A stretch of 64,000 nucleotides of DNA from Pterois miles (GCA_947000775.1 CAMQGK010000048.1:3210001-3274000); one strand, 5' to 3'. Positions 1 through 11,639 are shown, numbered from the stretch's first letter. Notes: generated by a model not told the origin, from the letters alone. Numbers and translations: made by a program.

Positions 1-113
1 CATCATCAACGTGAAAGTTAAAATCATGGAAGCAAAGCAAACAAACACCAGTAAAGCTATTTATCATCCAGTGGGAACAAATGATGAAATTATTTGTAAA
101 TTACTTTTAATGT

Positions 114-234
114 CCATCCATCCATCGTCAACCGCTTATCCCGTTAGGGGTCGCGGGGGGGCTGGAGCCGATCCCAGCTGGCATTGGGCGAAGGCTGGGG
201 ACACCCTGGACAGGTCGCCAGTCCATCGCAGGGC
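114..234 (-). mobile_element. 5'-truncated SINE 3' end with target-site duplication
   Basis: On the minus strand this is the 3' end of the same SINE that lies complete at 12282-12654: a block reading 'dividing by the Cx-GGATAAGCGGTTGACGATGG' pattern and ending in (TGGA)n. It is flanked by a perfect 12-bp direct repeat, tacttttaatgt, at 102-113 and 235-246, which is the expected target-site duplication. The 5' two thirds of the element, including the tRNA-like promoter, is missing. This is a typical dead-on-arrival product of LINE-driven target-primed reverse transcription. Confidence 0.85.
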
Positions 235-246
235 TACTTTTAATGT

Positions 247-713
247 ATATTAATATAATAAATTTTGGTGATGGGGGGGCACCGGCCCCCAGTGCACCCT
301 TGTGCCGCCGGCACAGTTAAGGTTAAGGAGTTAAGGTTGTCGGAAGGCACTTTGTATTATCTGGCTGCCTCAGCCCCAGCAGCGTCTGCCCTGAGCCCAA
401 GGCCTGCTGTATCGCACCTATATCTCAACGAGTTCTCCCAGCCAGACTCTGCAGCCTTTTCATCATCAGCCAGCGCACCGCTTCTCATAATGTCCTCAGG
501 AGCACCCCCAACACCCAGCTCTTCCACCTTTCTCCTCTATAATAGCCTCAGTCTGCTTCGCTCTATCGTTCGGTTAATATTTGGTTCATCTTCCAGGAAG
601 TGGATGCAGTCCTCGATGAAACTTTTGTCCCAGAGGTAAAAGTCTTTCTTTTAGGTCTGTTCATGACCGGCACAGTCTGACTGCAGTCTGGTAACTAAAA
701 TGTCTGACGGCAG
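247..713. other. unassigned stretch, no gene seen
   Basis: A 124-codon frame is open at 265-639 on the plus strand but has no recognisable domain, no splice context and a serine/proline-rich composition. The opposite strand gives a weakly coding-like frame broken by stops. It could be a transposon relic, but I cannot assign it. Confidence 0.3.

Positions 714-770
<57 letters not shown>
714..770. repeat. (CA)n microsatellite
   Basis: About 28 uninterrupted CA units, followed by an AT-rich stretch at 795-850 with tatata motifs. Confidence 0.97.
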
Positions 771-772
<2 letters not shown>

Positions 773-925
773 CATTAAAAACACACAGAGGCCCAGTTTA
801 TATTATATATTAACTATATATATACTATATATATTACTACGATATATTATCATATGCAACCCACGCAGATGAACACATTTAATGCCTGCATGTAAAGAGA
901 GGCACGTAAACCTTAACACACAAAG

Positions 926-953
<28 letters not shown>
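926..953. repeat. (CA)n microsatellite
   Basis: About 13 CA units. The short open frames across this site on both strands are Cys/Val or Thr/His translations of the repeat, not genes. Confidence 0.95.
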
Positions 954-956
<3 letters not shown>

Positions 957-2064
957 GCCGCAGACACCCAGTTTGTCACCATCCCTGAAGTCGGGGGTTT
1001 CCATCTTGTGGAGCGACTTACTAATTTCAGGACCTTGAATAAAGTGTTGGTGATAAATCAGAGCTGCCAGCACCAAAATACACACAGATTCATCACTGGA
1101 TTAGCGCTCTACTTTTATTCATCTCTCTGTCTCTGTCTTTGTCTATCTTTCCTTCCCCCACACAAATACCCACAGACGTACGTATGTATGTAATTAGTCT
1201 GTTTTATTAACCACGGTTGAATTAAAGGACATACTTTCGCTCTACCTTACAGTGTGTTACCACTGAAGGAGCTCGGGACAGAACTGAAATACGCCGTACT
1301 GCTCAACCTTACAAGTAATATCAACAACGGACGTATTATTAGCTAACGATCAAACTACTATCAAAACCTGGCACTTGAATCCAATCCCAGCAAAAACTGT
1401 CTCTAGCAGGATTTTCCATAATTACCAGCTGCCGGTGGGAGATAAAAACAGACGTTTAGCAACTACAGCCAGATCATTTTTAGTTGGTGGAAACCTTCAT
1501 CAGCTGATGCTGCTGTGAGTCGGCTGGATGTGTTATGGCATGTTGGCCATTTCAACAGCAGTATATCCAAAAACAAAGTCTGCATCACAGAGATTCAATT
1601 AAATGTAGTATTGATAACATTTTTATGTAGACAGGTACCAAATAAAAGTATCCCTTTTCCTTTTTATTGTTTGCTTTTATTTTTCTATCCGTAAATAGTG
1701 TCGCCTACAAGGCAGGGGGTAACTCAGCCCTGTTGAATAGTTTCTACCTCGGTTTGTCTGGTGTGGTGAGTCAGCTCAGGATGAAGATGTGGAAATGACA
1801 CTGAGGTATTTGATGGAAGAGCTGTCTGTATTTTGTTCAGTCTCAGATCGGCTGTGACTTAAAGTTGTTGCCTTTGTAGAAACACTGAGACCAAGTCTAA
1901 GTTCAATCACTGAGGCTTTGTGTTCTTGAAATCGCACTAATCTTTTCATCAGAATTTTCACTAATTTTAAGTGTTTTTTCAAGAGGATCATTTGTGATGT
2001 GAACATTTTCAGAATGTGCTTGAACTATTTTGGACCAAACTAAGACAAAGGAAACAATCTGAAG
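954..2064. other. unassigned stretch, no gene seen
   Basis: Moderately AT-rich DNA with short (CTGT/CTTT) and (GTAC/GTAT) runs near 1125-1195. No frame shows domain-like sequence and no repeat family is recognised. Confidence 0.4.
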
Positions 2065-2544
2065 TTGTTTTTAAGTTATTACGCCAGGATTTTACCGGTC
2101 TGGACCAGTTTAGATTTTCCTCCATGTGGCCCCTGGTCTAAAGTGAAGGAGAGAAGCCTGTTTCCTGCACTCATCCTCAGCTGGTCTACTGACTGTCTGA
2201 CCCCACCTCACACCTCAGCACCCATGGGTGCTAGGACATTTGGCTGCACTGCTCCCAGGCTCTATAACACCCTCCTTCCTCGCTCCTGACAGTCTGACAC
2301 TGTCAAACATTCAAATCCCTCCTCAGAGCTCACCTGTTCAGACTGTCCTGTTCACTGTCGCGTCCATCATCCTGAGTCTGAGTCCTGACTCCCATCAACA
2401 CTGGGACTGTTTCATTCCCTCTCAGACGTCTCTGACTAAATGCCTCTTCTTATCTTTACTCTTCTGGTGTTTTTATCTGTTCCAGCATTATTTTATCTGT
2501 ATAAGGTGTCCTTGGGTGTCCTGAAAGGCCCCACCAAATAAAAT

Positions 2545-2577
<33 letters not shown>
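2065..2577 (+). mobile_element. L2/Rex-type LINE, truncated 3' end
   Basis: The end of a non-LTR reverse transcriptase ORF and its 3' UTR remain. One frame reads GARTFGCTAPRLYNTL around 2230-2275. After a frameshift, the next conserved block, TFKSLLRAHLFRL, is read at 2307-2345. Both are hallmarks of the extreme C-terminus of L2/Rex/CR1-group reverse transcriptases. The 3' UTR ends in a 'ggtgtccttgggtgtcctg ... aataaaatg' tail and then (ATT)n at 2547-2577, the usual L2-like terminus. The frameshift, the stops and the missing 5' part make this a dead copy. Confidence 0.8.
2547..2577. repeat. (ATT)n microsatellite at the LINE 3' terminus
   Basis: Ten ATT units directly after an AATAAA-like tail; this is the 3' repeat of the LINE fragment. 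Confidence 0.95.
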
Positions 2578-2613
2578 GAAGGCATGAGAAGGGGCAAGTT
2601 AAAGGTAAAATTT

Positions 2614-2928
2614 GGGGGCGGCAGTAGCTCGGTCTGTGGGGGGTGGGCTGGGGAACCGGGGGGTCACCGGTTCAAGTCCCGAAAGGGACAAGAACTGGTG
2701 ACTGGTAGCTGGAGAGGTGCCAGTTTCCTCTTGGGCACTGCCGAGGTGCCCCTGAGCAAGGCACCAAACCTCAACTCTGCTTGTAGGAGCCCCCTCCTCT
2801 GACTCTCTCCAATTGTTGCATGTTATGGACCTGTTTGTGCATGTGTGTGTATAAGTTAACAGAGTGAAAAAATTGAATTCCCCTGCGGGCTAATAAAGGA
2901 ATATCTTCTTCTTCTTCTTCTTCTTCTT
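2614..2928 (+). mobile_element. tRNA-derived SINE with (CTT)n tail
   Basis: The 5' head is tRNA-like: 'gcagtagctcggtctgtgg' fits a Pol III A box, and ggttcaagtcc at 2669-2679 is a B box. The body follows the common fish pattern 'gcactgccgaggtgcccctg agcaaggcacc'. The 3' end, 'gaattcccctgcgggctaataaagga', is a LINE-like tail that probably lets it borrow a partner LINE reverse transcriptase. It ends in (CTT)n at 2905-2928. Short flanking 'aaattt' matches could be a target duplication but are too short to trust. Confidence 0.8.
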
Positions 2929-2935
2929 AAATTTC

Positions 2936-4530
2936 AAAAATAAAAGTTTAACATCAAATGCTGTTGCAGTGAACTTATTGTTTGTTATTTTCACTCTTTT
3001 AAAGTCACCAGAATGCAGGAAACAAAGTCAGTTTTTTCTGGGGGAGGACCTCCAGACCCCCCTTCGGTTTTGAAATCCTCCCTTCTTTTAAGGTCTCAAG
3101 GTTGGCAAGTGTGTAGATGAGGCTATGCTATTCCCAGTCCACCGACACGTTACGATCCCCTTGATAAAACTGAGCAACAAAGCTCTGATGGTGAACAAAC
3201 TAGCTGCTGCTTTACAAAGTTACAGGATATTGATGAGTGATCGATCCTGTGGCGGTGGGGATGGATGGGATGGTTTTTGTCCCAGTCCAGCCCTGGTTCT
3301 ACATGCAGCACACTGGTACATCTAAGAACTGAGGTTTAGTCTATGACAGCAGAATATATTTGAAAGGCAGCTGGATTCTCGCAATGTCACAAGATCATGT
3401 GAAAATCGCAGGATCAAACATGTTAAGAAAATCCATCCTGAAATGTATTTGTGGCCAGAAAGCAAGTGCATGGATCAGCTGGTGACCCGTGAGGAGCTAC
3501 TGGCAGCTACAGGTGTGTTTTGGGTGAGTGACGACACAATCTACTGTTCGTTTGTTTGAAACAACAATGGCGGGTCTTCAAGAGGTTTAGCGTAAATGCT
3601 GCAGTATCCTCAGTTTTATCAGAACTGGAGAGTATTTCAGAACTTTTCTTTTTGCTCTCCTCCCGACTGGCTTTAGTTTGATTGGCAGATGGTTCATCCA
3701 ATCACCTGCCAAATATTTTTGAAAGTGGCGCCCTTTAACAAACAGTTTCTAACGACGGCAGGTCACGTTAGAATATACTCTGTAGTTATGATGCCTGGAT
3801 GATAACACAATTATATTTTCCCTCTATCGGATATTCTCAGGTCAGAATATGGTAATTGCTCTATTTTTGTTCAGTTCCCCCACAAACAGCCTTGAGCGTA
3901 GCACCAATCAATCCACAGATGTTCAATAGCTGCAGTTTAACAATTACAACATTTAGTCCATTTACACTGTTGCTCAAACAATCAAACAAACAATTTTTTT
4001 GTCTTTAGTCTGAAATTATTCATAAGTTTTAAACAATTGTATGAAAGTTTAATATGATATTTTGAGTCTGAAGACTGTATTAGTGTAAATACTGTATAAT
4101 ATAACTGATGCTGTAATTTGTATTTCCCTGTACTACCTACATTACTGGACAGATGGAGATGCCACTTGAGATAAAAACAATCTTACATAACCCTACCCAT
4201 AATAAGGTGTGTGAGACTGGATGTAAAAACTGGATCAGTTGCTGGCTGTCATTTTGTGGAAAGCCCTTTAATTGGGTTTTGGGTTCAGCTGTTGGAGAAA
4301 GTGTTTGCCCTCTGGCTGGGTGCTGGAAAGCAGTGCTGCACACTCACTGGAGGTATGTCAAGATCTACAGAGCAGTAAAGGATCACGATCAATCATCACA
4401 ACGGCCAGACCCAGGAAATTAAAGCCCAGGTCCTCAATTAATTTTGTCAAATAAGCTCAACATTGTTAACACAGCACTTTCAGCTTTCAACCTTCCACAT
4501 CACTATCAGACGCTCTGAGCATCTCACGTA
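2936..4530. other. unassigned stretch, no gene seen
   Basis: Only short chance frames. The part around 3390-3780 (including 'ggcagatggttcatccaatc' at about 3684) looks like an old dispersed fish repeat, but I cannot name it. A 'gtgtgagactgg' to 'gcccaggtcctcaat' stretch near 4200-4440 has no domain content. Confidence 0.35.
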
Positions 4531-4534
4531 GATT

Positions 4535-4860
4535 TAAGAGTGAGACGGTCCACAAGAGGGTGATGGGTCAAACAAACTGTTCACTCGGGACCAGTGTTCG
4601 TGTCCCATGTGAAACCAAAAGTTGACTTATTTTTACTTACAATGTTATGTCACATGACTTTATGTCTGCAGCTTAAGTTACGTAACAGACATACTCATTT
4701 TAAGCCAAACCATGATCTTTTTTATAAACCTTAAGCAAATCGTTTTGTTGCCTAAACCTAACTGCAATTTCACAACATTAATCACATTACTTCTGTGTCA
4801 AGATACTTGGTCTCTTATGTGAAAGACACTTGTTTGTACGCCTGTCGTACTGTCGTGTTG
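4535..4860 (+). repeat. dispersed repeat family A, copy 1
   Basis: Head: 'gggtcaaacaaactgttcac' then 'gggaccagtgttcgtgtccc' and gaaaccaaaagt. It continues through an AT-rich body with 'aagttacgtaacagacatac' and 'gttgcctaaacctaactgc'. The same ordered blocks recur at 9781, 11640, 21725, 59455 (minus) and 61725, so this is a mobile or formerly mobile family. No coding capacity is visible; a MITE or SINE-like origin is possible. Confidence 0.65.
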
Positions 4861-5640
4861 TTCTTTATGCTACATCACCTGACTTCTGGAGCATCTAATG
4901 TTGACGGTATTAGCATCAATATTTGACGACCTGGAAATGAGGCCGACCTTTATGTTTGCAGATCTTGATTTATTAGTTGTAGGACACATGCAAAAATCAT
5001 ACCATTTTAAGTTCATCTCTGAAGTTAAGAGGGATCCAGTTGTTTTCTTCCTTGTTAAGGCCTTGCTTCAGTATTTAGCAGCCTACCAGTTACAGAAGAC
5101 AAGATAAAAACGCCTCTGTGCTGCAAAATAATAATAGGCTGACGCTGGCAGATACTGTTTGAGGGAAATCCGGGGTTTGTGTTATTAGTTCATCTATTTG
5201 TGTCTATTTGTTTCAAAATGGTTGATGTGAAATTACAACATTTAGAGAGAGCATGCAGATTAGAGAAATAATACAAACTGAGGCAAAAAAAGTAGCCGAT
5301 AAACAAAAGCTATCATATAGTATGCCATTTTAAATCAGCGTAAAATTGCAACTATTGCGGTCGTCCTGAAGCAACAAGACGTGATAAAACAAGTGTCACA
5401 TTTGTACAATGCTGCGCCGGCTCTTGGCGACAGCCGCTACTTGTGTGTGCTTGCTCTCTCACGCTCAATTGGTTGTGAGAGACACTGATACACTGCGATC
5501 CGCCCTAATGGACTGTACTCTGCCGGGAGTCCTAATTCAACGAGAAAATGATCACCTGGCGGCGGCCGGCTCCGAGCGGAAGGGAACGAACGAACAGATG
5601 TACGAGGGGAGCGAAGCCACAGCTGAAGCTCTGATCTTTC
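4861..5640. other. unassigned stretch, no gene seen
   Basis: AT-rich to 5400, then a more CpG-containing block at 5408-5640 ('ctggcggcggccggctccg' near 5558). Overlapping frames of 92 and 108 codons on opposite strands are low-complexity and lack domains. Confidence 0.3.
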
Positions 5641-5945
5641 GCAGCCCTCCACATGCTCAGCTCCCTCCTTCTCATCTCCCCCTCTGACTCCATCCTCTCT
5701 CTTTTTCTCCACTCTCCCTCCTTCCTCCCTCCCTCCACATTGCTTCATTCGAGTGCTTTGCATCGTTCAGCTCGCTCTGCTTTTTTCTCCTTCCTCACAA
5801 TAATGCATCTCTTGCTCTTCCTTCTTACAGTTTTCATACTCCCCCATTTCCTCTCTCCTCTATTTTCCACTCTGTCTTTCTATTTCCTCTGTCTGTCTCT
5901 TTGTCTCTGTCTCTCTTCCTCTCCCTCTGTCCTCGAGTGGCCAGG
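5641..5945. repeat. pyrimidine-rich low-complexity tract
   Basis: Almost continuous C/T on the plus strand (ctccctcc, ctctgtctgtct motifs). It lies just upstream of the CpG-rich candidate first exon. Confidence 0.75.
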
Positions 5946-5984
5946 AGAATGATTATGCGAAGCAGGGCCGAGATCCATCAATGT

Positions 5985-6088
5985 GTCACCGGCTTGTTCC
6001 CCAAGTCCCCTCTGAGGGGCCAGCCCCCCACTCGTCACCCCCCTCCGGCCCGGCGGCCGGCGGTGCGTTAGCATGGCGGAGAACCGTG
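5985..6088 (+). other. candidate CpG-rich first exon with start codon
   Basis: A local CpG-rich, GC-rich block (about ten CpGs in roughly 100 bp, unlike the flanks) leads to gttagcATGGCG at 6073, a favourable start context with G at +4. The frame reads MAENR and then meets CGTG|GTAAGA at 6088/6089, a near-consensus splice donor. This is the layout of a short first coding exon. No downstream exon in the window can be linked to it and the gene is not recognised. It could equally be a chance ATG in a conserved noncoding block, because the following 110 bp look enhancer-like (cattgtttttattg, gataattga). Confidence 0.3.
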
Positions 6089-6456
6089 GTAAGACAAGGC
6101 ATGCTTTCGCTGACAATAGCGATAATTGAACCCTGCCTTGATTTAACATTGTTTTTATTGGTTGTTGTCTTGCTGTAATGCAACACCATATCTGAGATCA
6201 AGTGAGGATGGGTCAGGCTGAAATAAAGAAGAGACAGAGTGTGAAACTGTCACATGACCTTGCCGTTGAGACAGTTATATATCTGGATGAAACAAAGGGC
6301 AAGTCGATGCTATTCTCAGCCTCAGGAAGAGGCTCCATGTAGACACAAAAAAATCTGTTTGGCCCAAAGCCATGGACCTCCGCCCTGTCTTCCCCTGTCT
6401 TCTACCTGAATATCCTCTCAGCTAACTCCATCCTCAACTGGTCAACCATGTTTCTA

Positions 6457-6495
<39 letters not shown>
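6457..6495. repeat. (GT)n microsatellite
   Basis: About 19 GT units with one TT interruption; a short (CA/CT) run in the opposite sense follows at 6604-6635. Confidence 0.95.
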
Positions 6496-6639
6496 CAGCA
6501 GGAGGGAGATTCCCTTTATCTCTACCTTTTGAGTGATGGCTCAGTCAAAGCCCAGCAGTGCAGTAACATCATGAACACTCATTGTTTCCTCAACAGTCTC
6601 TCGCGCACACACACACTCACACACACTGTCACACACTGA

Positions 6640-8639
6640 TGACTGGGTTTTTATTAAAAAATAAAATGGGATGATGATTTTGTCAGTGTTACATGAGACA
6701 CGTTTATATTTAGATGTGTACATCGATTTGCAGCTGACACACTACACTGGGGCTGTCTGGGGCCCATAACTCAGCCTGTGCCACGGAGATTGGCCAAATC
6801 CTGCAGCCACTAAATCACACAGTGGGGGGACAACACAAGAGGACAGAAACAGCCTTATGAGTGATTCTGAATGGTTAAATCCAGCAACTCGTGGTGCATT
6901 TGGTAGTCTTATCATGGCCTTAATTGATATTATTATTACTGTTATTATTACTGTTGCCAGCAATGGGAGCATATGAGCTCACTGTCTTTCCTTGAGAATG
7001 TCATGAGCCCCAAAATAAGATGGCCATGCATCACATATAATAATCACACGTAGGATTAACACATTTGGACTCGCCTCAGTTCAGTCATGAATGATGAAAA
7101 CCAGCGATGATGATGAAGATCAGCATTTACACTAGTTTTGATAACTATGATAACTTCTGTACAGTGTTTCACGCTTGACAGGTTTATCTCCGGTGTGTAG
7201 GGTTCAGTGTGGGCTTATTACCCAGTAGTCTGTTTTGGGCTATATAAAATAAAATAAATAGTAAAAACAATGATACATCGATGATTGTGTGACCTTGTAT
7301 TTTTGGTGGAATATTTGTGTTGGCCTTGGTGTGATAGTGAAAATCATCAATGAGTACTCTGCATTTTAATTTTTATTATTTTTCTGTCCCTGGTGTAAAA
7401 AGGCCTTAATCCAGATGGGGGGGTGTCTGTGTATGCATATGTCAGTATGTCATGAACCTGAGCATCTCTGATCATGTGGTGTGCATCACCACCACCCACC
7501 AGTGTTTGTGTTATTTGTTTGGTCTGTTTTGCTCAACCACATTTTGGATCTGGTCTAATTATCCTTGTTTCAATTTGTTTCAGGCCTGCCTGTCGTTTTC
7601 CATCCCGTGTAGACCTCTAAATCACAGACTCCAGGCCAATATAAGGTCCTGTTGCAGTACCAGTCCCCTGTGAATACTTTAGACTTAGTAGTTATTAGCA
7701 TTTAACTTGACAGCAGCGACAGTCCGTCCTGTCCACTCACAGCTCACCAAGCCTTCGTCCTAATGGCAGATTCACTGAACTTTTATGGCAGGTTCATCAA
7801 AAAGGCTCATAAACATAAAACTGATATGGGAACAGATGGGTGGCATTCCATATAATATATCAGACATAAACCTCTGGATCACATAAGTGGTGGTACTACA
7901 CCGTCCAAATCTATAGAAGCATGGGGAATAGAGGAAACTGAGCTCTTCAGATCTCATTAATCTGCTGATCAGAGCAGAGATGCTATATCAATCAGCATGA
8001 CTTGTATCACATTCTTAATTTAGATATTTAATCTAATATTTGATAGACTACAGCTATAAATCTTTAGTCTGTCTAGGCTAATTTACAAGATGTGTTATTT
8101 AACTGCATTTGTATATCAATACCAAAACAGCTTCACCCTACAATGCCACGGACTAAGTACTAAAGTTAGGTAGATTTTCAGTTGCAGGATGCAGGTGGAA
8201 CTTCCACAGCGTTATAAAGCACCGGGACACACCTACATTTTGTTGCTCAAGTTGACACACTAACCTGTGCGGGTGCATCTTCATGTCTTAGCACTGACAC
8301 ACAGTTAGAGCGAGGCTAGGATGGAGCTAGATGGGGTGATAGCCGAGACGAGAAATTTCTTCCATTCTCCCATTGATCTGGTCTCTCACTGATCTGGTCT
8401 AGTGGTGCCGGCAGGATTTTATTTCATAGTACGCACAAGAGCTGCCCGCCTGCCTGCTACAGTACCTACATCTAGTTACCCACTCGTGCACATACGCAGC
8501 CCACTCAGTGGACGAGTGAGTGAACAAGACAGAGAGAGATTGATTGACGTTTTCTGATTGATTGCAACACACCACCATGAACAGCCAACTAAATAATAGC
8601 CAGAAGTGACTTAATAGTATTTATTCGCTTCCTGCCAAG
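6640..8639. other. unassigned stretch, no gene seen
   Basis: Mostly AT-rich single-copy-looking DNA. No frame above about 75 codons and no domain-like translation. Around 6740-6960 the sequence is less repetitive and could be constrained, but this cannot be judged without alignment. Confidence 0.35.
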
Positions 8640-9183
8640 TTGAAACTGTGGTGCCTGCAGTTGGGATTGCTCTCCCATGTCTCAGGGACTGGAAGACGCA
8701 GGTTGATCTAAATCAGACGCTCATCTTGCCGCCAGAGATTATCAGTGGTCTCAGGCCGGACCTGATCTTGTGGTCAGCCTCTCAGAAGTCCTTGTTCATC
8801 ATGGAGTTAGCTGTGCCATGGCAGGCGGCAGTTGATGAAGTGTATGAACGCAATGGTCTGAAGCATGCAGACACAGCAGCCGAGGCTAAACAATGTCGCT
8901 GGCGTACAAAGGTGTTCCCGGTAGAGGTAGGGGGTCGACAACCAGGCTTCTGAAGGGTATGGGGGGTACGAGGACAGGTCTTCCGACAAGCCGTCAAATA
9001 TTATCAGAAGCTGCCGAGCGAAGCTGCAACTGGATTTGGATGAAGAGAAAGGATCCTTACTGGCCTGCAAAAAGACAAGCAAAAGGGGTAAAAGTGGAGG
9101 GGAGCACACCAAACACCAGTGAAGGAGGGTGCCCACCTGATCACCTCAATGAAGCCATTACCCTCAAGACATCAAGAACATGA
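8640..9183 (+). pseudogene. R2/NeSL-type retrotransposon C-terminal endonuclease fragment
   Basis: The frame at 8648-8953 reads a restriction-like-endonuclease pattern at the C-terminus of site-specific non-LTR elements: GLRPDLILWS, then FIMELAVPW with the usual acidic residue, then an ER..K..-like helix and VFPVEVGGR. In intact relatives the chain runs on past the EVG.RGF motif. Here a frameshift near 8935 moves it to another frame, where TTRLLKGMGGTRTG and LSEAAERSCNWIWMKRKDP continue the family pattern to about 9057. The PD...E core is visible, but the reverse transcriptase, zinc fingers and 5' half are absent. This is a 5'-truncated, frameshifted and non-functional copy. Assignment to R2 versus another RLE clade is an inference. 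Confidence 0.75.
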
Positions 9184-9439
9184 CGATTAAATTTGGGGTT
9201 GTAATGTCAAGTCCTGCGAGCTCAACTATTACATTATGCCACATCAGAATTATTCAGCACCCTCCGTTAATGGGCAGCGACAAATAATAAAAGGAAAACC
9301 CTCCGAATCGGTGAACACAGCAGGGCTGCACCGAATAGCTGGACCCGTCATTCATAATGAGAGAGAGACTGGTCGATCAGTGGGGTTAGACCACCTGTGA
9401 CGGGCCACAACACTGACTGCTGTGTTTGCTGTAAGCACA

Positions 9440-9780
9440 TGATACTTGAAATGCCACACATCCACGTCTAGCCTTGTTTATTCATGTCACAAATATGTAG
9501 CCTCACCATTAAATAATGAAGCACCCACCATACATAGCGTGAAAACATCTCAGGTGCGGTCCATGTATTGAATGGTGTGGTAAAGCAACCTGATCTCATG
9601 AAGGCATATAAATAGCACGGCATTTTAAGGACATACCTCGTGTCATGGCTGTCATCGTTGCACGACATTTCACACCACAGGGTTGAAATTTAGGTAACAA
9701 AAACACAATTAAGTAAAATTCATATGTAAACAACATACATAAAATACATCACAAATGTAACTTCAAAATAACCCAACAAC
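9440..9780 (-). repeat. probable dispersed repeat body next to family A
   Basis: AT-rich DNA with 'ggacatacctcgtgtcatgg' and 'aacctgatctcatgaaggca' motifs that resemble a common fish interspersed repeat. It abuts the family A head at 9781 and may be the rest of that insertion. Confidence 0.4.
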
Positions 9781-9830
9781 AGTTTGGGACACAAACAAAC
9801 AAACTGGTCTCCTGGTTGAAAGTCTTTCTC
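9781..9830 (-). repeat. dispersed repeat family A, head only
   Basis: On the minus strand it reads 'gactttcaaccaggagacc' followed by 'gtttgtgtcccaaac', matching the head of copies at 21780 and 4580. Confidence 0.55.
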
Positions 9831-10803
9831 ACTTTTTATATTATTTCACAAGCTCCGAGCGCAGCATTTTCACACTGTGAGACCAGGCTGAGTACAGTGA
9901 GAAAGGATAGTTCAGGGAAAAAGGACATATTTTCCTTCAATAATCAAAAGATTTGTCCTCAGTTTCAGAATCATTCTGGCTACACATACATACACTGGCT
10001 GCTCCACAATGGCTACAGAGGACAACATGAGTCGGACTCATGAGTCTATATGATATTTACCATTAACCAGTTGAGTTGGTCATTGACCTCTGACCTCCTC
10101 TGGCTCCCACTCCTCAGTGTGGAAATGGGCTGTGAGCTTCTTGTCGTTTATGGGTGGTGTCTTTTCAGTAGATTGAAAACCTCTACAGTTGTAAAGTATT
10201 ATCCAAAGTAATATGTTGAACTTTCCCTCTCCAGTGGTACTAATTCAGATTCTAAAATCACACGTTTTACTCTTTCTGCCACCCCTCCGTCTCTCTGTCT
10301 TTTTGTTGCCTCCTCGTCTTTGCCTTCTGGCCCCTCTCTTCCCTCTTTTCACATTTACTTTTTTCAATCCCGCCGCTGGCTTGGATCAGAGAGCTCTTTC
10401 TCCCAGATTAAAAAGTGTCTGTGGGATCTGTACACTGTATCCATTGCTTCTCCCCTGCCACCAGGTAATGCAGAAAAAGCATTCATCTCCGAGGCCATTT
10501 CACACGCCAGCTAAAGTAATGGTCCCCTGGGAACTTTAACGGCATCGCAGGGAGAGGGGAGGGAGGGGAAACACTAGGAAAAAGAACATGGAAATATTTT
10601 GGTGTTAGCTCCTGGTGGTTGCAGTTTGTCTCCAATAGGACGGCCTCGTCACAGACACACACAGTCTGAAGGAGCTTATTGTTTTTTTGTCCTACAACAC
10701 AACCTTATTATTCTGTCTGCTCTCCAAGCCGAATCGGATGAGTGTACGGACTCTAAAGTGCCTGCTGACAACACTCTAGGACTCACAAACAGACAGATCA
10801 GCG
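9831..10803. other. unassigned stretch, possible conserved block at 10370-10550
   Basis: No gene. At 10370-10550 the sequence is non-repetitive and includes 'ccaccag|gtaatgc', a donor-like junction, after a 30-codon open stretch (W-L-G-S-E-S-S-F-S...). There is no matching acceptor or domain, so I treat it as unassigned. Confidence 0.3.
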
Positions 10804-10807
10804 CGCA

Positions 10808-10854
<47 letters not shown>
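10804..10854. repeat. (CA)n microsatellite
   Basis: About 24 CA units with one ACC interruption near the start. Confidence 0.97.
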
Positions 10855-10858
<4 letters not shown>

Positions 10859-11226
10859 GCAAGCACTTCACTCACTGAGTGTTTGTGTATTCACAAATTA
10901 AAGATGCAATCTGACTCAACACAGCCTTTCACACTGTCCCAATCACAAAGACAAATACTTCAGAATAGCAAAGCACTTCACCACACAGATTACAGGAAAA
11001 GCCCCTACAAAATAAGACGTCATTATGTGTTTTATTAATTTTTGCATATTTGTATTGTTATTTGCGTCTCTCTCTATGGAGAGAAATTAGCGTCAATAGT
11101 AGCAGATGCATGTTTCATGATCCTAAAATGAAAGAAGAAATTACAAATGCCAAATGATTTGTGAATCATAGTGTTCACAAATGTGTCACTTAAATGTAAA
11201 ACAGTATTAGAAATAAAAATACATAC
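10855..11226. other. unassigned stretch, no gene seen
   Basis: AT-rich, with no frame or repeat that I recognise. Confidence 0.35.
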
Positions 11227-11227
11227 A

Positions 11228-11368
11228 TATATCCATCCATCCCTCCCTCCATTACTGTAATCACTTATCCTATTCAGGGTCGCGGGGGGCTGGACAGTGG
11301 GCGAAGGTGGGGTTCATCCTGGACAGGCCTCCAGACTGTTATAGGGCTGACACATCGTAGAGACTGAG
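11228..11368 (-). mobile_element. SINE fragment, 3' part (same family as 12282)
   Basis: The minus-strand copy starts with degenerate (CCAT/CCCT)n, then the 'cttatcctattcagggtcgc' and 'gggcgaaggtggggttcatc' blocks of the SINE 3' region. It runs into the (CA)n at 11370 where the 'gaggacacatagag' segment would be, so the 5' part was lost or replaced. Confidence 0.75.
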
Positions 11369-11415
11369 GACACACACACACACACACACACACATATACT
11401 GTATATATATATATT
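11369..11415. repeat. compound (CA)n(TA)n microsatellite
   Basis: About 13 CA units and then about 7 TA units separated by ctgta. Confidence 0.95.
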
Positions 11416-11639
11416 GCATATATGCATAGTATAAAGCACAACAAAGCATAGGGAGGAGGTCAGCAGGTTGGTCTCCCTCCCGGAGCGTTAAATATCGATG
11501 CTTGGTCAATACCCCTTGGTGCCTTGAAACCAACACACAAGCCACCCTTTAGTGTTTGAATGAGACGCAGTGGGCTTTCAGCTGATTCAGACGCTAACCC
11601 GTCTCAAGAAGTCGGGAAGTGAGATTAGTGAGATTACTA

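Noticed and set aside
882..1193. 103-codon frame across the (CA)n at 926
   Set aside because: Thr/His run from the microsatellite with chance open flanks.
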